Source: M3007 sp040080915 (GTDB lineage: Bacteria; Bacteroidota; Bacteroidia; Chitinophagales; Saprospiraceae). Taken from it: a DNA stretch of 7,941 nucleotides. The stretch lies in NCBI GenBank assembly GCA_040080915.1, contig JBEBHD010000249.1, positions 1 through 7,941 of the forward strand, given 5' to 3'. Of the stretch, positions 6,274-7,941 are shown piece after piece. The position numbers and the translations under genes were made by a program. How positions within the stretch are numbered: position 1 is the first letter of the stretch; each line of letters opens with the position of its first letter. The notes below the pieces were generated by a model that saw only the letters and a list, made by a program, of their open reading frames with translations, was not told where the DNA came from and searched no databases.

Positions 6274-6281
6274 TACCTTTG
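6274..6281 (+). promoter_or_regulatory. Putative -7 promoter element for tryptophan 2,3-dioxygenase
   Basis: TACCTTTG matches TAnnTTTG exactly and lies 59 bp before the ATG at 6341. I see no good TTTG at the -33 position (about 6250), so this is a half-site call. The rest of the gap between the inverted repeat and the gene holds nothing else I can support. Confidence 0.4.
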
Positions 6282-6340
6282 GAGCGCGGCTCAAACCACG
6301 CACAACGCGCCGGGAATGCCCGACCAAACACCCTATTTTT

Positions 6341-7258
6341 ATGCAAGACTTGTTGGAGCAGATCAAAGAAAAATACCAAGCGCTCGGCCAACCCCCGGAA
6401 ACATATTTGCACGGCCTCTTGCTCAGCAAGCCCGTGACCTACTGGGAATACGTGCAGGTGGACACCCTGCTTTCCCTGCAAAACACCCGCACGGAGTTCA
6501 AGGACGAAACCATCTTCATCGTGTACCACCAGATCACTGAATTGGTGCTGAAACTGATCCGCCACGAATTAGAGCAGCTCACTACCGGGGATTTGCCCGA
6601 TGCGGCGGTTTTTTCCGAGAAAATGCACCGCCTGGTGCGCTACACCCGCCTGCTCAGCACTTCATTCAGTATTATGAATCAGGGTATGCGCTACGAGGAC
6701 TACAACCAGTTCCGCCTCGCTCTGGCACCCGCAAGTGGCTTTCAATCCGCCCAGTTCCGCTTCATTGAGTTGCATTGCACGCCCATGGACCACCTGATCC
6801 CGCCGACCCGCCGGGCCAGCGTGCCCGCCGACTGCCCGGTCGAGGAAAAATTCCAATACCTGTACTGGCAAGATGCCGGCTACGACCGGGCCACTGGCAC
6901 CAAAAGCCTCACCCTTCGGCAGTTCGAGGAGCGATACCTCGATTCGTTTTCGGCGCTTGCCCGCAAGATGCAGGCAAACAACTTGTACGCCCGCTACCTT
7001 GCACTGGAAGAGCAAGGCCGCACGACTGACGACCTTCGCTCTGTATTGCGCACATTCGACTACACGTTCAATGTGTCGTGGCCGTTGGTACACCTGCAAA
7101 CGGCCCATACCTACCTCGGCGGCGGGGAACACCAAACGGCCGCAACCGGCGGCAGCCACTGGGAAAAATACCTGCATCCGAAGTACCAGCAACGTATCTT
7201 TTTCCCAACGCTCTGGTCCGACGAAGAGCGTGCGGCATGGGGCGACGTGCATACGTAG
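6341..7258 (+). CDS. kynA: Tryptophan 2,3-dioxygenase
   Basis: 305 aa. Known role: a cytoplasmic heme enzyme that opens the indole ring of L-tryptophan with O2 to give N-formylkynurenine, the first step of the kynurenine pathway. Seen: TYWEYVQVDTLLSLQ (33-47), DETIFIVYHQITELVLKLI with His63 at the position of the conserved active-site His, and YNQFRLALAPASGFQSAQFR with Tyr121 and Arg125, spaced as the substrate-carboxylate pair of bacterial TDOs. WPLVHLQTAHTYLG contains His251, the likely proximal heme ligand. ATGGSHWEKYLHP contains Thr269 of the TGGS substrate loop, and RIFFPTLWSDEE closes the protein. The His251-Thr269 distance is 18 residues, about four more than in the best-studied bacterial and human enzymes as I recall them. 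No other kynurenine gene is in the window. An isolated TDO next to a CAP protein does not imply a shared pathway. Confidence 0.95.
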   Translation: MQDLLEQIKEKYQALGQPPETYLHGLLLSKPVTYWEYVQVDTLLSLQNTRTEFKDETIFIVYHQITELVLKLIRHELEQLTTGDLPDAAVFSEKMHRLVRYTRLLSTSFSIMNQGMRYEDYNQFRLALAPASGFQSAQFRFIELHCTPMDHLIPPTRRASVPADCPVEEKFQYLYWQDAGYDRATGTKSLTLRQFEERYLDSFSALARKMQANNLYARYLALEEQGRTTDDLRSVLRTFDYTFNVSWPLVHLQTAHTYLGGGEHQTAATGGSHWEKYLHPKYQQRIFFPTLWSDEERAAWGDVHT

Positions 7259-7313
7259 CGCCCATTCCTGCGTTCTTGGTCTTTTTGGACGTTCACTGAA
7301 AATCGTTTCTCTG

Positions 7314-7814
7314 ATGAAAACCCTGCTCGCACTTTTGGTATGCACCGCCGCTGCGCTGACGTGGTGGCCTGCTTCGCAAACAAAAATCCGCCAAGAACCC
7401 AGACCCGATCCGTCTGCCGCCGAAGCGGTTTTGGATGCCGTAAACACCCTTCGCGCCGCTGGCTGCAAATGCCCCGACGGCAAGCGCTACCGCCCCGCTC
7501 CGCCGCTTCGCTTGGACGAACGCCTCGGGAAAGCCGCACAAGCCCACGCCGATGATATGTTCCGGCGGAAATACTTCAGCCATCGGGGGCGCGACGGCTC
7601 CGAAGCCTCCGACCGCGTGGAACGCGCTGGCTACCAGTGGGTGACAGTAGGCGAGAACATCGCCAAAGGGTACCCGACCACCGCATCCGTCGTGCAGGCA
7701 TGGCGTACCAGCGCCGACCACTGTTCCAACCTGATGGAGCCGAGCTTTCGCGACATGGGCCTCGGCAAAACCGGGCCATACTGGGTGCAAAACTTCGGAG
7801 CTACTGAGCGGTAA
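7314..7814 (+). CDS. Exported CAP-domain (CRISP/Antigen 5/PR-1, SCP-like) protein
   Basis: 166 aa. The frame is open far upstream, but that part runs through the dioxygenase gene out of frame. ATG at 7314 is chosen because it follows the dioxygenase stop by 55 bp and gives a signal peptide (MKTLLALLVCTAAALTWWPA). Seen: the CAP domain (about 37-163), with LDERLGKAAQAHADDMFRRK, YFSHRGRDGSEASDRVE, GYQWVTVGENIAKGY, VQAWRTSADHCSNLM, FRDMGLGK and YWVQNFG. His90, Glu114 and His136 correspond to the conserved CAP cavity residues. Cys51, Cys53 and Cys137 remain after processing. Cys10 sits in the hydrophobic core without a proper lipobox, so a lipoprotein is unlikely. There is no T9SS sorting tail, so the periplasm is the likely location. 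The biochemical function of bacterial CAP proteins is poorly known. Confidence 0.92.
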   Translation: MKTLLALLVCTAAALTWWPASQTKIRQEPRPDPSAAEAVLDAVNTLRAAGCKCPDGKRYRPAPPLRLDERLGKAAQAHADDMFRRKYFSHRGRDGSEASDRVERAGYQWVTVGENIAKGYPTTASVVQAWRTSADHCSNLMEPSFRDMGLGKTGPYWVQNFGATER

Positions 7815-7819
7815 AACTC

Positions 7820-7941
7820 CTACCGCAGCACCACCTTCCGCCCCCCCGCACCCGCCTGCACAAAATACATCCCCCTCGGCAGGTCGCCCACGGCCAGCAC
7901 GAGCCGCTCCGCTCCTGCCCGCAGCACGCCTTCCAACACCA
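7820..7941 (-). CDS. C-terminal end of a T9SS-sorted secreted protein (5' part outside window)
   Basis: Reading the minus strand from the right edge gives 39 residues to a TAG at 7820-7822. They include ERLVLAVGDLPRGMYFVQAG and end GGRKVVLR. This matches the end of a type IX secretion C-terminal sorting domain (Por_Secre_tail type), whose last strands typically read v-dLp-GvYfvr...-kkvvv. Cargo of this system crosses the outer membrane, and the tail is removed or anchored at the surface. The gene's function lies outside the window. It converges on the CAP gene with only 5 bp between stop codons, and no terminator hairpin is visible between them. Confidence 0.8.
   Translation of the reverse strand, partial: VLEGVLRAGAERLVLAVGDLPRGMYFVQAGAGGRKVVLR

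Noticed and set aside
6873..7313. Upstream extension of the CAP protein (frame open from 6873)
   Set aside because: It lies within the dioxygenase gene in another frame; the ATG at 7314 gives a signal peptide and the proper CAP N terminus.
7314..7380. Lipoprotein signal in the CAP protein
   Set aside because: The only Cys in the leader (residue 10) is preceded by LLV, not a lipobox, and the hydrophobic stretch before it is too short.

Overview
The window looks like chromosomal DNA of a GC-rich member of the Bacteroidota, probably near the Saprospiria. This rests on three things. The protein cut by the right edge ends in a type IX secretion (T9SS) C-terminal sorting tail. Promoter-like elements of the Bacteroidota form TAnnTTTG occur. 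The RHS core and the tryptophan 2,3-dioxygenase are of Bacteroidota style. The assignment is by recognition only; no database search was possible.

Layout, left to right. Positions 1-1229 (+) hold the 3' end of an RHS-repeat polymorphic toxin. A GC-rich RHS core ends at a DPDGR motif. It is followed by an AT-richer C-terminal tip whose His/Asp/Glu motifs resemble the Het-C / zinc-dependent phospholipase C fold. Positions 1230-1935 hold a dense non-coding array of one short repeat family in both orientations. It includes a perfect 71-bp tandem duplication built from a 20-bp unit, six copies of the palindrome CTCGCGAG, and one strong terminator-like hairpin. No immunity gene can be seen between the toxin and the next gene.

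Positions 2104-5966 are a run of three minus-strand genes, read right to left: an ArnT/PMT-like membrane glycosyltransferase (551 aa), a GNAT-fold protein of unknown substrate (374 aa), and the rhodanese-family tRNA uridine-34 hydroxylase TrhO (345 aa). The GNAT-trhO junction has only 3 bp between stop and start, so these two are very likely one transcript. Positions 5967-6340 are a divergent intergenic region with a promoter-like site on each strand and a large imperfect inverted repeat (two 49-bp arms, 53-bp loop).

Positions 6341-7258 (+) encode tryptophan 2,3-dioxygenase, the first step of the kynurenine pathway. Positions 7314-7814 (+) encode a small exported CAP-domain (CRISP/Antigen 5/PR-1) protein. 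Converging on it with a 5-bp gap, 7820-7941 (-) is the C-terminal end of a T9SS cargo protein.

The housekeeping genes look ordinary. The most interesting part is the left third: a toxin tip of different base composition, abutting a repeat array one base after its stop codon, with no recognisable immunity gene.
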